A stretch of 64,000 nt of DNA from an uncultured Roseobacter sp. (GTDB lineage: Bacteria; Pseudomonadota; Alphaproteobacteria; Rhodobacterales; Rhodobacteraceae): the NCBI RefSeq assembly GCF_947493125.1, contig NZ_CANLQB010000005.1:186001-250000 (forward strand), written 5' to 3'. The translations under genes were made by a program, and so were the position numbers. Under the pieces are notes generated by a model that did no database searches, was not told the DNA's origin, and saw only the letters and a list, made by a program, of their open reading frames with translations. This document shows positions 15,995 to 28,059 of the stretch, piece after piece; within the stretch, counting starts at the first letter, position 1; each line of letters opens with the position of its first letter.

Positions 15995-17179
15995 ATGGCA
16001 TTGCCAGTCCGACAGGCAAGACCGGTCTTTTCACAGCCGGTGCGGCAGATCACGCTGATGCTCATCGTTCTGGCGCTCTCCGGCTTTGGCAGCTTCCTCG
16101 CCTTGCCGCGCGTTCTGCCGGTGTTCGAGGCCAACCCCTACCTCAACGGCTTCATCCTCTTCGTCTTCGCCATCGGCGTGCTGGCCTGCTTTTATCAGGT
16201 CTTCCAGCTGATCGGGTCCGTCCGCTGGATCGAGCGCTTCGCTTCGGACCAGCTCGACGGCTCGGCACAGGCGCCCCTGCTGCTGGCCCCGCTGGCGACC
16301 CTGCTGCGCGCGCGCGGCGCGCGGATGCAGGTCAGTGCCACCTCCACGCGGTCGATCCTCGATTCCGTCGCCACCCGGATCGACGAGGCGCGCGAGATCA
16401 CCCGCTATATCGTCAACACGCTGATCTTCCTGGGCCTTCTGGGCACCTTCTACGGCCTGGCGACGACGGTCCCCGCCGTGGTCGACACCATCCGCAGCCT
16501 TGCACCGCAGGACGGCGAAGGCGGCGTGCAGGTCTTCAACCGGTTGATGACCGGGCTCGAGGCGCAGCTGGGCGGGATGGGCGTGGCCTTTGCCTCCTCG
16601 CTCCTGGGCCTCGCGGGCTCGCTCATTGTTGGTCTGCTGGAACTCTTCGCTGGCCACGGCCAGAACCGCTTCTACCGCGAACTCGAAGAATGGCTCAGCA
16701 CCATCACCCGCGTCGGCCTGACCTCCGATGACGAGGCGGCGGGCGATCAGGGCGCCCTGGCTGCGGTGGTCGAGCATATGGTCGAGCAGATGGAACGCCT
16801 GCAGGAGATGTTCCAGAACTCGGATGTGAGCCGCTCAGAAATCAATCACAACCTCAGCACCCTCGCGGGCTCCATCGAACGCATGACGCAAAAGATGGAC
16901 GGGATGGACCCGGCCAGCGCCGCGCTGGAACGGGTCGCCGCGGGGCAGGAGCGGCTGATCTCCGCTCTTGGAAACCAGACCACCGGCGAGGGCATCGACG
17001 CCGAAAGCCGGATGCGTCTGCGCTCCATCGACGTGCAGATGTTGCGCATTCTCGAGGAAATCTCCGCAGGGCGGCAGGAGAGCATGGCCGAGCTGCGCAT
17101 GGATCTGTCGAGACTCACCGACGCGCTGCGCACCGGGCCGCCCCGCGCCACGACCCGCCTGACCTCCGAGGACCGTTGA
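15995..17179 (+). CDS. MotA/TolQ/ExbB-type proton channel subunit
   Basis: 394 residues. Two N-terminal membrane helices (about 17-38 and 51-75), then two more around 145-170 and 205-230 containing LIFLGLLGTFYGLATTVPAV and GMGVAFASSLLGLAGSLIVG, the channel-forming helices of the MotA/ExbB superfamily. The last 150 residues form a cytoplasmic helical tail with coiled-coil stretches (HMVEQMERLQEMF). The next gene, starting 3 bp downstream of the stop, encodes the OmpA-domain partner, so the pair should form an ion-driven inner-membrane motor. Not flagellar MotA: flagellar neighbours are absent. Start set at ATG 15995 with GGGGAG upstream. Confidence 0.82.
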   Translation: MALPVRQARPVFSQPVRQITLMLIVLALSGFGSFLALPRVLPVFEANPYLNGFILFVFAIGVLACFYQVFQLIGSVRWIERFASDQLDGSAQAPLLLAPLATLLRARGARMQVSATSTRSILDSVATRIDEAREITRYIVNTLIFLGLLGTFYGLATTVPAVVDTIRSLAPQDGEGGVQVFNRLMTGLEAQLGGMGVAFASSLLGLAGSLIVGLLELFAGHGQNRFYRELEEWLSTITRVGLTSDDEAAGDQGALAAVVEHMVEQMERLQEMFQNSDVSRSEINHNLSTLAGSIERMTQKMDGMDPASAALERVAAGQERLISALGNQTTGEGIDAESRMRLRSIDVQMLRILEEISAGRQESMAELRMDLSRLTDALRTGPPRATTRLTSEDR

Positions 17180-17181
17180 TC

Positions 17182-19068
17182 ATGGCCCTGTCCCGACGCA
17201 CAGGCACCCGGTTCCAGGCCTCGATCTGGCCGGGGTTCGTGGATGCGATGACGGGGCTCTTGCTGGTCCTGATGTTCGTGCTGACCATCTTCATGGTGGT
17301 GCAATTCGTGCTGACCGAGCGGATCACCGGCCAGGAAAGCGAACTTGATCAGCTCGCCGGCGAAGTGGCGATCCTTGCACAGGCCTTGGGTCTCGAGCGT
17401 CAGGCGACGGCGGAGCTGGAAGGTGAGCTGGGCGCGCTGCGCACGACGCTTTCGGACGCCGAAGACCGCATTGCCACACTGACCGCAACGCGGGATGCGC
17501 AAGCCGCCGCGCTTGAGGAGAGCAGGGCGGACATCACCCGCTTCGAAGCGCAGGTCGCCGCCCTGATCGCTCAACGGGACAGTGCCCGTGACACCGTGGC
17601 CTCCCTGACGGAGCAACGCGACAGGGCTCGCGGCAATGTGACTGAATTGGAAGCCGCACAGGCAGAACTGCTGAGCGAGCAGGAGGCGCTGAACCTCGCC
17701 CTCGCCACTGCCCGCAACGAGATTGACTTGCAGACTGAGGCCGCGCGCCTTGCCGCCGCCCGGCGTGAGGTGCTGGATGCGCTTGTGGCCGATCTGCGCG
17801 CCCGCACCGCCGAGACGGACGGCCAGCTGCAGGCCCTTACCTCCGATCTCGAGGCGGCCGAAGCTGCCTTGAGCGCGGAGGAGGCGGCACGGCTTGCCGA
17901 GGCGGCCGCCGCTGAGGCCCTGCGCGCGCGGCTTGCCGATGCGGATGCGGAGCTGACCGCGATGACGCTGGCGCTCGAGGCCCAGCGGAAGGAGGCGGAA
18001 GACACGCTGACGTTGCTGGCCGCTGCACGGGTTGCCGAACAGGATCTCGATGCCCGGCTTGCCGCCGCGCTTTTGCAGATCGACGGGCTCGAAACTTCCC
18101 TCGACACCGTAGGCTCCGAGGCTGAAGCCCTGCGGACCGCCGAGGAGGCGCTGCGGGCTCAGCTTGAGGCTGCAGCCGCGCGCTCCGAACGCGCGCAAGA
18201 GGCTCTGCGGTCACAGCTTGCGGAGGCCCTCGCGGCCCGGCTCGCCGCCGAAACTCTGGCCGGGGATACAAGCACCGAAGCGGAGCGTCAGGCCGCGTTG
18301 CTGGCGCAGGCGCGGCAGGCGTTGAGCGAGGAGGCGGAGATCAGCGCCGAGGCACAGCGGCAGGCCGAGGTGCTGAACCAGCAGGTGGCCGCGCTGCGCG
18401 GACAATTGGGCGAGTTGCAGGCGCTGCTCGACGATGCGACCGAACGCGATGCCTCGGCCCGGGTGCGGCTGCAGTCCCTGGGGTCCGACTTGAACACGGC
18501 CCTGGCCCGGCTGGCAGCCGAGGAACGTCGGCGCGCGGCCCTCGAAGAGGCCGAGCGCAAACGGCTGGAGGAGGAGGCCGCGCGGCTCGCCGCTCAGACC
18601 AAGGACCTGGAACAATACCGCTCGGAGTTCTTTGGCCGATTGCGCGATGTGTTGGGGCGGCAGGACGGCGTGCGGATCGAGGGAGACCGGTTTGTGTTTT
18701 CCTCCGAAGTGCTCTTCGCCCCCGCCAGTGCCGAGCTCTCACCGGAGGGCCGGCAGGAGGTGGCGAAGGTGGCCGAGATCATCTCCAGCGTGGCCGATGA
18801 GATCCCGCCCGAGATCAACTGGATCTTGCGGGTCGACGGCCATACCGACAACGTGCCGCTCTCGGGCGCCGGACGGTTTGCCGACAACTGGGAACTGAGC
18901 CAGGGCCGGGCGTTGTCGGTCGTGAAATACATGGTGGAGGCGCTTGGTCTTCCCCCCGACCGTCTGGCCGCCAACGGCTTCGGGCAGTATCAGCCTGTTG
19001 CCTTCGGCGACAGCGAAGCTGCGCGCGCTCAGAATCGGCGGATCGAATTGAAGTTCACGGAACGGTAG
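17182..19068 (+). CDS. MotB-like OmpA-domain protein with giant coiled coil
   Basis: 628 residues. One N-terminal membrane helix (about 19-44) carrying an Asp in PGFVDAMTGLLLVLMF (D21), the position of the proton-carrying Asp in MotB. Residues about 46-474 are an almost uninterrupted Ala/Glu/Arg/Leu heptad-rich coil. The C-terminal 154 residues are a peptidoglycan-binding OmpA domain with VDGHTDNVPL, LSQGRALSVVKYM and NRRIELKF. The partner is the MotA/ExbB-like gene just upstream. ZorB of the Zorya defence system and MotB share this layout, but no Zorya effector genes are adjacent. Function unknown. Confidence 0.82.
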   Translation: MALSRRTGTRFQASIWPGFVDAMTGLLLVLMFVLTIFMVVQFVLTERITGQESELDQLAGEVAILAQALGLERQATAELEGELGALRTTLSDAEDRIATLTATRDAQAAALEESRADITRFEAQVAALIAQRDSARDTVASLTEQRDRARGNVTELEAAQAELLSEQEALNLALATARNEIDLQTEAARLAAARREVLDALVADLRARTAETDGQLQALTSDLEAAEAALSAEEAARLAEAAAAEALRARLADADAELTAMTLALEAQRKEAEDTLTLLAAARVAEQDLDARLAAALLQIDGLETSLDTVGSEAEALRTAEEALRAQLEAAAARSERAQEALRSQLAEALAARLAAETLAGDTSTEAERQAALLAQARQALSEEAEISAEAQRQAEVLNQQVAALRGQLGELQALLDDATERDASARVRLQSLGSDLNTALARLAAEERRRAALEEAERKRLEEEAARLAAQTKDLEQYRSEFFGRLRDVLGRQDGVRIEGDRFVFSSEVLFAPASAELSPEGRQEVAKVAEIISSVADEIPPEINWILRVDGHTDNVPLSGAGRFADNWELSQGRALSVVKYMVEALGLPPDRLAANGFGQYQPVAFGDSEAARAQNRRIELKFTER

Positions 19069-19073
19069 AGCAA

Positions 19074-19121
19074 GCCCCTGCCGGGCGCGGTCGGCCCTGG
19101 CAGACCGCGCCCGGCAGGGGC
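19074..19121. terminator. Perfect 19-bp inverted repeat
   Basis: GC-rich stem of 19 perfect pairs (19074-19092 with 19103-19121) and a 10-base loop, six bases after the OmpA-domain gene stop. No T-run follows, so it is an atypical terminator or an mRNA 3'-end stabiliser. Confidence 0.65.
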
Positions 19122-19193
19122 ACGCCAGTTGGCTGGGTCCGGTCTTTGACCCGACGTTGTTCCGGCGTTTCAGGATGGATTTGAAATAGAAAG

Positions 19194-19215
19194 CCCCGCC
19201 GCGTCGGCGGCGGGG
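19194..19215 (-). terminator. clpA terminator
   Basis: 9-bp GC stem (19194-19202 with 19207-19215) and a 4-base loop; on the - strand it is followed by CTTTCTATTTC. Located 21 bp after the clpA stop. Confidence 0.65.
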
Positions 19216-19236
19216 ATGATGTGACGTCTTGCAGAC

Positions 19237-21558
19237 TTACTCCGCGGTCAACAGAGGGGGTTTGTCCCCTGACAGCCGCGGCTTATCGGGGCCTTCGATT
19301 TTCAGATCGATCTCGCCGGCCTTGATGCCCACCTTGACGATCCCGCCTTTGGCCAGCTTGCCGAAGAGCAGATCCTCTGCCAATGGCTTCTTGATATGCT
19401 CCTGGATCACACGGCCCAGCGGACGCGCGCCCATCTTGCTGTCATAGCCTTTGTCGGCCAGCCATTCAGCCGCAGGTTTGGTCAGCTCGATGGTCACGTT
19501 GCGATCCATCAGCTGGGCTTCCAGCTGCAGCACGAACTTCTCCACCACCCGCAGGATGACCTCTTTCGGCAGCGGCGCGAAGCTGATCACCGCATCCAGA
19601 CGGTTGCGGAACTCCGGCGTGAACGTCCGCTCGATGGCGGCGGTGTCCTCGCCTTCGCGGCGGTCGCGGCCAAAGCCGATCGCCTCTTTCGCCTGCTCCG
19701 CGGCACCTGCGTTGGACGTCATGATCAGCACCACATTGCGGAAGTCCACCGTGCGCCCGTTGTGGTCGGTCAGCTTGCCGTGGTCCATCACCTGCAACAG
19801 AATGTTGTAGACATCCGGGTGCGCTTTTTCCATCTCGTCGAGCAGCAGCACACAATGCGGATGCTGGTCCACACCGTCCGTCAGCATGCCGCCCTGGTCG
19901 AAGCCGACATAGCCCGGGGGCGCGCCGATCAGGCGGCTGACCGCGTGCTTCTCCATATACTCCGACATGTCGAAGCGCAGCAGCTCGACGCCCAGCGTAT
20001 CCGCGAGCTGTTTGGCCACTTCCGTCTTGCCTACACCGGTGGGACCGGCAAAGAGATAGTTGCCGATGGGCTTCTCGGGCTCACGCAGACCGGCGCGGGC
20101 CAGCTTGATCGCTGACGAGAGCGCCTCGATGGCGCTGTCCTGGCCAAAGACCACGCGTTTCAGCGAGCCTTCCAGATCTTTCAGCACCTCCGCATCGTCC
20201 TTGGAGACGTTCTTTGGCGGAATGCGGGCGATCTTCGCCACGACATTCTCGATTTCCCTGGTCCCAATGGTCTTGCGCCGTTTGGCAGCGACCACGAGAT
20301 GCTGGGCCGCACCCGCCTCGTCGATCACATCAATCGCCGAATCCGGCAGCTTGCGGTCGTTGATGTAGCGCGACGCTAACTCCACGGAGGTCTTGATCGC
20401 ATCCGCGGTGTATTTCACCGCGTGGTGATCCTCGAAGTACGGCTTCAACCCGCGCAGGATCTTCACTGCATCTTCCACCGAGGGTTCGTTCACGTCGATC
20501 TTCTGGAACCGGCGGCTCAGCGCGCGGTCCTTCTCGAAATGCTGACGGAATTCCTTGTAGGTGGTCGACCCCATGGTCCGCAGCTTGCCGCCCGCCAGCG
20601 CAGGTTTCAGCAGGTTCGACGCATCCATGGCGCCGCCGGATGTGGCGCCCGCGCCGATCACCGTGTGAATCTCATCAATGAAGAGCACGGCATCGTCGTG
20701 CTGCTCCAGCTCTGCCACAACCGCTTTCAGCCGCTCCTCGAAATCACCGCGATAGCGGGTTCCGGCGAGCAGCGCACCCATGTCCAGCGAATAGATGGTT
20801 GTGTTTTTAAGGACTTCAGGCGTTTCACCGGCCACAATCTGGCGTGCGAGGCCCTCGGCGATGGCGGTCTTGCCCACGCCGGGGTCGCCCACCAGCAGCG
20901 GGTTGTTTTTCCGACGGCGGCACAGCACCTGGATACAGCGCTCCACTTCCGCATCGCGCCCGATGAGAGGGTCAATATCGCCCTCGCGGGACTTGGCATT
21001 CAAGTCCACACAGTATTTCTCAAGCGCACTCTCTTTCTTCTCGCCTTCGGTGACACCCTGCGCCTCTTCCTCATGCTCCGGCGCACCAGAGACCGGGCGC
21101 TGTTCGCCGTAAGCGGGGTCCTTCGCGACCCCATGGGCAATGAAATTCACCGCGTCATAGCGCGTCATATCCTGCTCCTGCAGGAAATAGGCAGCATTGC
21201 TCTCGCGCTCGGCAAAGATTGCCACCAGCACGTTGGCACCCGTCACCTCCGTGCGCCCCGAGGACTGCACATGGATGGCCGCGCGCTGAATGACCCGCTG
21301 GAACGCGGCTGTCGGCACGGCTTCGGAGCCGTCGACATCCGTGACCAGATTGCTCAGATCCTCGTCAACGAATTCCACAAGCGTGGCGCGCAGATCGTCG
21401 ATATCGACGCTGCAGGCCTTCATGACGCGCGTGGCGTCCGGCTCGTCGATCAGCGCCAGCAGCAGGTGCTCAAGCGTCGCGAATTCGTGGCGGCGGGCAT
21501 TGGCCAGCGCCAGCGCAGAATGGATTGCCTGTTCCAGTGTGGTCGAAAATGAAGGCAC
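19237..21558 (-). CDS. clpA: ATP-dependent Clp protease ATP-binding subunit ClpA
   Basis: 773 residues. AAA+ unfoldase that feeds substrates to ClpP. Order: Clp N-domain (about 1-145), first ATPase domain with Walker A GDPGVGKTAIAEG and Walker B VLFIDEIH, second ATPase domain with GPTGVGKTEVAKQ and LLLDEMEKAH, then the small C-terminal domain. The absence of the long ClpB middle coiled coil and the length identify ClpA. The start is GTG with AAGGAG upstream. The adaptor gene clpS, often next to clpA, is not found upstream here. A sigma-32-like promoter candidate lies about 85 bp upstream. Confidence 0.95.
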   Translation of the reverse strand: MPSFSTTLEQAIHSALALANARRHEFATLEHLLLALIDEPDATRVMKACSVDIDDLRATLVEFVDEDLSNLVTDVDGSEAVPTAAFQRVIQRAAIHVQSSGRTEVTGANVLVAIFAERESNAAYFLQEQDMTRYDAVNFIAHGVAKDPAYGEQRPVSGAPEHEEEAQGVTEGEKKESALEKYCVDLNAKSREGDIDPLIGRDAEVERCIQVLCRRRKNNPLLVGDPGVGKTAIAEGLARQIVAGETPEVLKNTTIYSLDMGALLAGTRYRGDFEERLKAVVAELEQHDDAVLFIDEIHTVIGAGATSGGAMDASNLLKPALAGGKLRTMGSTTYKEFRQHFEKDRALSRRFQKIDVNEPSVEDAVKILRGLKPYFEDHHAVKYTADAIKTSVELASRYINDRKLPDSAIDVIDEAGAAQHLVVAAKRRKTIGTREIENVVAKIARIPPKNVSKDDAEVLKDLEGSLKRVVFGQDSAIEALSSAIKLARAGLREPEKPIGNYLFAGPTGVGKTEVAKQLADTLGVELLRFDMSEYMEKHAVSRLIGAPPGYVGFDQGGMLTDGVDQHPHCVLLLDEMEKAHPDVYNILLQVMDHGKLTDHNGRTVDFRNVVLIMTSNAGAAEQAKEAIGFGRDRREGEDTAAIERTFTPEFRNRLDAVISFAPLPKEVILRVVEKFVLQLEAQLMDRNVTIELTKPAAEWLADKGYDSKMGARPLGRVIQEHIKKPLAEDLLFGKLAKGGIVKVGIKAGEIDLKIEGPDKPRLSGDKPPLLTAE

Positions 21559-21641
21559 GAGCTGTGCTCCTTCTTATCGGGGTCGGTTGGGGATCTGATT
21601 GATGCCGATCCGTAAGCCGACCATGGCCTCATAGTATTAGA

Positions 21642-21669
21642 GTTTGGTTGATCGCAGGCCCGCTTCAAG
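21642..21669 (-). promoter_or_regulatory. Candidate heat-shock (sigma-32) promoter of clpA
   Basis: On the - strand: CTTGAA (21669-21664), 16 bp, CCAAAC (21647-21642). The -35 half is perfect, the -10 half is weak. It has the same spacing as the better hsp20 promoter at 51287. Confidence 0.3.
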
Positions 21670-21733
21670 TTTTTTCTGCACTTTCACGGTCACAAATTGT
21701 GTGATCCCGACATGAAAGACTGCGATTTCGGCG

Positions 21734-22501
21734 TTAGAAGGCGTCCTTGCGGGCGCGGATTTCGGCAAAGACCTGAACATCGCTTGCGTCTGTCATGCCC
21801 AGACGGGCGCGGATGTCCGGATCTGCGGCGCGCAGAAAAGGGTTCGTGGCCATTTCAAGCGCCAGAGTGGAAGGAACGGTTGCCTCGCCCGCCGCACGGG
21901 CGGCGTCGATGGCCTTGCTCCGCGATATAAGCTCAGGATTATCCGGGTCAATGGTTAACGCAAACTTAGCATTGGACGCGGTGTATTCATGGCCCGAACA
22001 GACCGTCGTCTCGGGCGGCAGCGCCATCAGGCGGCTGAGCGAGCCCCACATCTGTTCCGCCGTGCCTTCAAAGAGCCGCCCGCACCCCAGTGCCATCAGG
22101 CTGTCTGCGGTGAAGACGGTGTCGGCCTCGGCCACGTAAAAGGCAATATGGCCGGTGGTATGGCCCGGCACATCCATCACCTGCACCGGGTGTCCGGCGA
22201 ACTCAAAGCTGTCCTCACCACGGTAGGCATGATCGAGCGGGGGCAGCCGGTGCGCGTCTGCGGCACCTCCGCGCACGATCACCTCATGCGCCGCCTGAAT
22301 CTCCGGCAGATCTTGCAAGTGATCCGCATGGTGATGCGTGATCCAGACCTCGCTGATCGTCCAACCCCGCGCCTCTGCCGCGGCAAGGATGGGCGCGGCC
22401 TCCGGGATGTCGACCAGGGCCGTCGCACCACTCGCTTCATCATGCAGCAGGAAGGCATAGTTGTCCGCGAGACACGGAACGGTAACGAGTTCAAGGGCCA
22501 T
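21734..22501 (-). CDS. gloB: Hydroxyacylglutathione hydrolase (glyoxalase II)
   Basis: 255 residues, metallo-beta-lactamase fold. Hydrolyses S-lactoylglutathione to lactate and glutathione in methylglyoxal detoxification. The dinuclear metal site is clear in THHHADH, followed by DVPGHTTGHI, FTADSLMALGCGR and SGHEYT. Length matches the family. Two ATGs lie two codons apart; 22501 is preferred because GGGAGA is better spaced from it. Divergent from a methyltransferase gene 62 bp away, an arrangement common in this family of bacteria. Confidence 0.93.
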   Translation of the reverse strand: MALELVTVPCLADNYAFLLHDEASGATALVDIPEAAPILAAAEARGWTISEVWITHHHADHLQDLPEIQAAHEVIVRGGAADAHRLPPLDHAYRGEDSFEFAGHPVQVMDVPGHTTGHIAFYVAEADTVFTADSLMALGCGRLFEGTAEQMWGSLSRLMALPPETTVCSGHEYTASNAKFALTIDPDNPELISRSKAIDAARAAGEATVPSTLALEMATNPFLRAADPDIRARLGMTDASDVQVFAEIRARKDAF

Positions 22502-22563
22502 GGCCATTCTCCCAGAGGTTTGCGACACTGCTCCCAGAGTGACCCAACACGAGACGGGCTGCA

Positions 22564-23298
22564 ATGCATCTGGATGTGCAAGACCTGCGCAACTTCTACT
22601 ACCGCTCGCAACTGGGCCGTGCCGCTCAGGCGAGCCTGCGCGGGCGCATTCTGGAGTTTTGGCCCGAGGCCAAGGGCCAGACGGTGGTGGGCTATGGCTT
22701 TGCCGCCCCGCTGCTGCGCCCCTACCTGAAGGAAGCGCGGCGGGTGATCGCGCTCATGCCCGGCCCGCAGGGGGTGATGCCCTGGCCCGCCAATATGCCC
22801 AATGTCTCCGTTCTGACGGATGAGATCTGCTGGCCGCTGGAAACAGGTCATGTGGACAAGCTGGTGATGCTGCACGGGCTTGAAACCTCGGAGCGGGCGT
22901 CGGACCTGCTGGAGGAGTGCTGGCGTGTCCTTGGCCCCGGGGGGCGGGCGCTTTTCATCGTGCCGAACCGGGCGGGCCTCTGGGCCCGGCGCGACCGCAC
23001 GCCCTTTGGCTTCGGGCGGCCCTATTCGCCGGGGCAACTCGAGACCCAGCTGCGCAAGCACCAGTTCCTGCCCGAACGGCACATGGGCGCGCTCTACCAG
23101 GTCCCGTCGAGCAAACGCATCTGGATGAAAGCGGGCCCTGCCTTCGAGAAATTCGGGCGCCACGTGCCAACGATGATGGCCGGCGGTGCCTTCATGGTGG
23201 AGGCGACCAAGCTCGTCTACCCGCCGAAAGGCAAGGTGGAGCCCCTGCGCAAACTGCGTCCCTCTGCGGTGCTCGAACCCACCGCAAAGCCGGTTTAG
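22564..23298 (+). CDS. SAM-dependent methyltransferase-like protein
   Basis: 244 residues. A Methyltransf_11-type fold: [15 protein letters not shown] stands where the SAM loop should be but lacks the usual G-x-G-x-G, while the [20 protein letters not shown] segment after beta-4 is textbook. The degenerate loop could mean altered cofactor binding. Substrate unknown. Divergent from gloB with a shared 62-bp promoter gap. Confidence 0.72.
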   Translation: MHLDVQDLRNFYYRSQLGRAAQASLRGRILEFWPEAKGQTVVGYGFAAPLLRPYLKEARRVIALMPGPQGVMPWPANMPNVSVLTDEICWPLETGHVDKLVMLHGLETSERASDLLEECWRVLGPGGRALFIVPNRAGLWARRDRTPFGFGRPYSPGQLETQLRKHQFLPERHMGALYQVPSSKRIWMKAGPAFEKFGRHVPTMMAGGAFMVEATKLVYPPKGKVEPLRKLRPSAVLEPTAKPV

Positions 23299-23613
23299 CC
23301 ATCAAACCAACCGCAAATCTGCGGCGCGGCCTGGCTCATGCGCCCAAAAACCCGCCACGGGAATCGAAAAAGGCCGCAATAATTGCGCCCAAATGCAAAC
23401 TTTCTGAGACGCCAAACCGTCGCACCTTGGCCAAGCGCCTGAAAATACGGGAAAAGCGGTTCAGACGCGCTACAGTATCTCATGTTGCGGGGTCCAAGGC
23501 TCTCTGCTACATCACCGCTGATTTTGACGTCTTGAGCTATTTCAAGTCGCGCCAACACCCTCGGTGACGCGATTTTTTCGCATACCCGGGGCAAGAACAT
23601 CGGAAGGGTGGAC
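23299..23613. other. 315-bp region upstream of the atp operon
   Basis: No reading frame I would call. It must hold the atpH promoter and leader. Near 23376-23388 it contains GCAATAATTGCGC, an inverted-repeat-like element whose TTGCGC core recurs before lrp and phaB. No confident -35/-10 pair is seen. Confidence 0.5.
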
Positions 23614-24174
23614 GTGTCAGAACCAGCTTCGATTTCCACGAGTATTGCCGGGCGCTACGCCACTGCGGTCTATGAGATCGCCAAGGATGGCGACGCGGTT
23701 GCCGCTCTCGAAACCGACCTAGATGCCTTGAAAACAGCGCTGAGCGAGAGCGAGGATTTTCGGTCCCTGATCCATTCCCCGATCTACTCGCGCGACGAGC
23801 AAGGCAAGGCCATCAGCGCCATCGCCGCCAAGATGGGCCTCTCGGACACCATGGCCAACACCCTGGCCCTGATGGCGCAGAACCGGCGGCTCTTCGTGCT
23901 GCCGCAACTGGTCACCACCCTGCGCGACATCATCGCCGCCGAGAAGGGCGAGGTCACCGCCGAGGTCACCTCCGCCAAGGCGCTGACCAAGACACAGGCC
24001 GAGAAGCTCGCCAAGACGCTCACGGCCTCCACCGGCAAAACCGTGACACTCGATGCAACCGTCGATGAAAGCCTCATCGGCGGTCTGATCGTCAAAGTGG
24101 GTTCGCGCATGGTCGACACCTCGATCCGCGCGAAGCTGAATTCCCTCCAGAATGCAATGAAAGAGGTCGGATAA
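23614..24174 (+). CDS. atpH: ATP synthase F1 subunit delta
   Basis: 186 residues. Connects F1 to the peripheral stalk of ATP synthase. [17 protein letters not shown] is the conserved N-terminal helix that binds alpha subunits, and [25 protein letters not shown] is the C-terminal signature. The start is GTG 23614, six bases after GGAAGGG; another GTG two codons upstream sits too close to it. First gene of atpHAGDC; atpA starts directly after the stop. Confidence 0.95.
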   Translation: MSEPASISTSIAGRYATAVYEIAKDGDAVAALETDLDALKTALSESEDFRSLIHSPIYSRDEQGKAISAIAAKMGLSDTMANTLALMAQNRRLFVLPQLVTTLRDIIAAEKGEVTAEVTSAKALTKTQAEKLAKTLTASTGKTVTLDATVDESLIGGLIVKVGSRMVDTSIRAKLNSLQNAMKEVG

Positions 24175-25713
24175 ATGGGTATCCAAGCAGCAGAGATTTC
24201 TGCGATCCTGAAGGACCAGATCAAGAACTTCGGTCAGGAAGCCGAAGTTGCCGAAGTGGGCCGCGTGCTCTCCGTCGGCGACGGCATCGCGCGCGTCTAC
24301 GGTCTGGACAACGTGCAGGCCGGTGAGATGGTCGAATTTCCCGGCGGCATTCAGGGCATGGCGCTGAACCTCGAATCCGACAACGTGGGTGTGGTGATCT
24401 TCGGCTCCGACCGCGACATCAAGGAAGGCGACACCGTCAAGCGCACCAACTCCATCGTGTCGGTGCCGACCGGAGACGAACTGCTGGGCCGGGTCGTGGA
24501 CGGCTTGGGCAACCCGATCGACGGCAAGGGCCCGATCAACACCTCGACCTCCTCGCAGGCGGACGTGAAGGCCCCGGGCATCATCCCGCGCAAATCCGTG
24601 CACGAGCCCATGGCAACCGGCCTCAAGGCCGTGGACTCCATGATCCCCATCGGCCGCGGCCAGCGCGAGCTAATCATCGGCGACCGTCAGACCGGCAAGA
24701 CCGCCGTGGCGCTTGACGCGATCCTGAACCAGAAATCCTACAACGACGCCGCAGGCGATGACGAGAGCAAGAAGCTCTACTGCGTCTATGTCGCCGTCGG
24801 TCAGAAGCGCTCCACTGTGGCGCAGCTGGTGAAGAAGCTCGAAGAGACCGGCGCCATCGACTATTCCATCGTGGTCGCCGCCACCGCCTCCGAGCCGGCG
24901 CCGATGCAGTTTCTGGCACCATACTCCGCCACCGCGATGGCCGAGCACTTCCGCGACAATGGCCGCCACGCGCTGATCATCTACGATGACCTGTCGAAAC
25001 AGGCCGTGTCCTACCGCCAGATGTCCCTGCTGCTGCGCCGTCCGCCCGGACGTGAAGCCTACCCGGGGGACGTTTTCTACCTCCACTCCCGCCTTCTGGA
25101 GCGCTCCGCGAAGCTGGGCGATGACGCGGGCAACGGCTCGCTGACCGCGCTGCCGATTATTGAGACCCAAGGCGGCGACGTGTCGGCCTTTATTCCAACC
25201 AACGTGATCTCGATCACCGACGGTCAGATCTTCCTGGAAACCGAACTCTTCTATCAGGGCATCCGCCCGGCGGTGAACACCGGTCTGTCGGTGTCCCGCG
25301 TGGGCTCGTCGGCCCAGACCAAGGCGATGTCGTCGGTCGCAGGCCCGGTGAAACTGTCGCTCGCGCAGTACCGCGAAATGGCCGCTTTTGCGCAGTTCGG
25401 CTCTGACCTCGACGCCTCCACCCAGCAGCTGCTGGCCCGTGGCGCGCGCCTGACCGAACTAATGAAGCAGCCACAGTACTCGCCGCTCACCAACGCGGAA
25501 ATCGTCTGCGTGATCTTCGCGGGGACCAACGGCTATCTCGACAAGATCGACGTGAGCGAGGTGGGCCGCTTCGAGGCGGGCATGCTCGCGCACCTGCGCT
25601 CCAAGCATCAGGACCTGCTCGATGACATCACCAACAACGACCGCAAGGTGAAGGACGATCTGGCCGACGCGATCAAGGCTGCTCTCGACGAATTCGCCGC
25701 TGATTTCGCTTAA
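24175..25713 (+). CDS. atpA: ATP synthase F1 subunit alpha
   Basis: 512 residues. Regulatory nucleotide-binding subunit of F1. Walker A is [11 protein letters not shown] (about residue 169), and the ATP synthase alpha/beta signature [17 protein letters not shown] is present near residue 365. Length and N-terminal segment ([20 protein letters not shown]) are standard. ATG directly abuts the atpH stop, with AAAGAGG in the end of atpH as ribosome site. Confidence 0.98.
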   Translation: MGIQAAEISAILKDQIKNFGQEAEVAEVGRVLSVGDGIARVYGLDNVQAGEMVEFPGGIQGMALNLESDNVGVVIFGSDRDIKEGDTVKRTNSIVSVPTGDELLGRVVDGLGNPIDGKGPINTSTSSQADVKAPGIIPRKSVHEPMATGLKAVDSMIPIGRGQRELIIGDRQTGKTAVALDAILNQKSYNDAAGDDESKKLYCVYVAVGQKRSTVAQLVKKLEETGAIDYSIVVAATASEPAPMQFLAPYSATAMAEHFRDNGRHALIIYDDLSKQAVSYRQMSLLLRRPPGREAYPGDVFYLHSRLLERSAKLGDDAGNGSLTALPIIETQGGDVSAFIPTNVISITDGQIFLETELFYQGIRPAVNTGLSVSRVGSSAQTKAMSSVAGPVKLSLAQYREMAAFAQFGSDLDASTQQLLARGARLTELMKQPQYSPLTNAEIVCVIFAGTNGYLDKIDVSEVGRFEAGMLAHLRSKHQDLLDDITNNDRKVKDDLADAIKAALDEFAADFA

Positions 25714-25725
25714 GAGGTCCGCGCA

Positions 25726-28048
<2,323 letters not shown>

Positions 28049-28059
28049 GGAGGCCCCTG

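Noticed and set aside
17176-17182. TTG start for the OmpA-domain gene
   Set aside because: An ATG two codons later is standard and still lies immediately after the upstream stop; TTG gains nothing.
15995-19068. Zorya anti-phage system (ZorAB)
   Set aside because: The MotA-like plus OmpA-domain layout is similar, but no ZorC, ZorD or ZorE-like gene is adjacent (neighbours are chaC and clpA), so a defence assignment is not supported.
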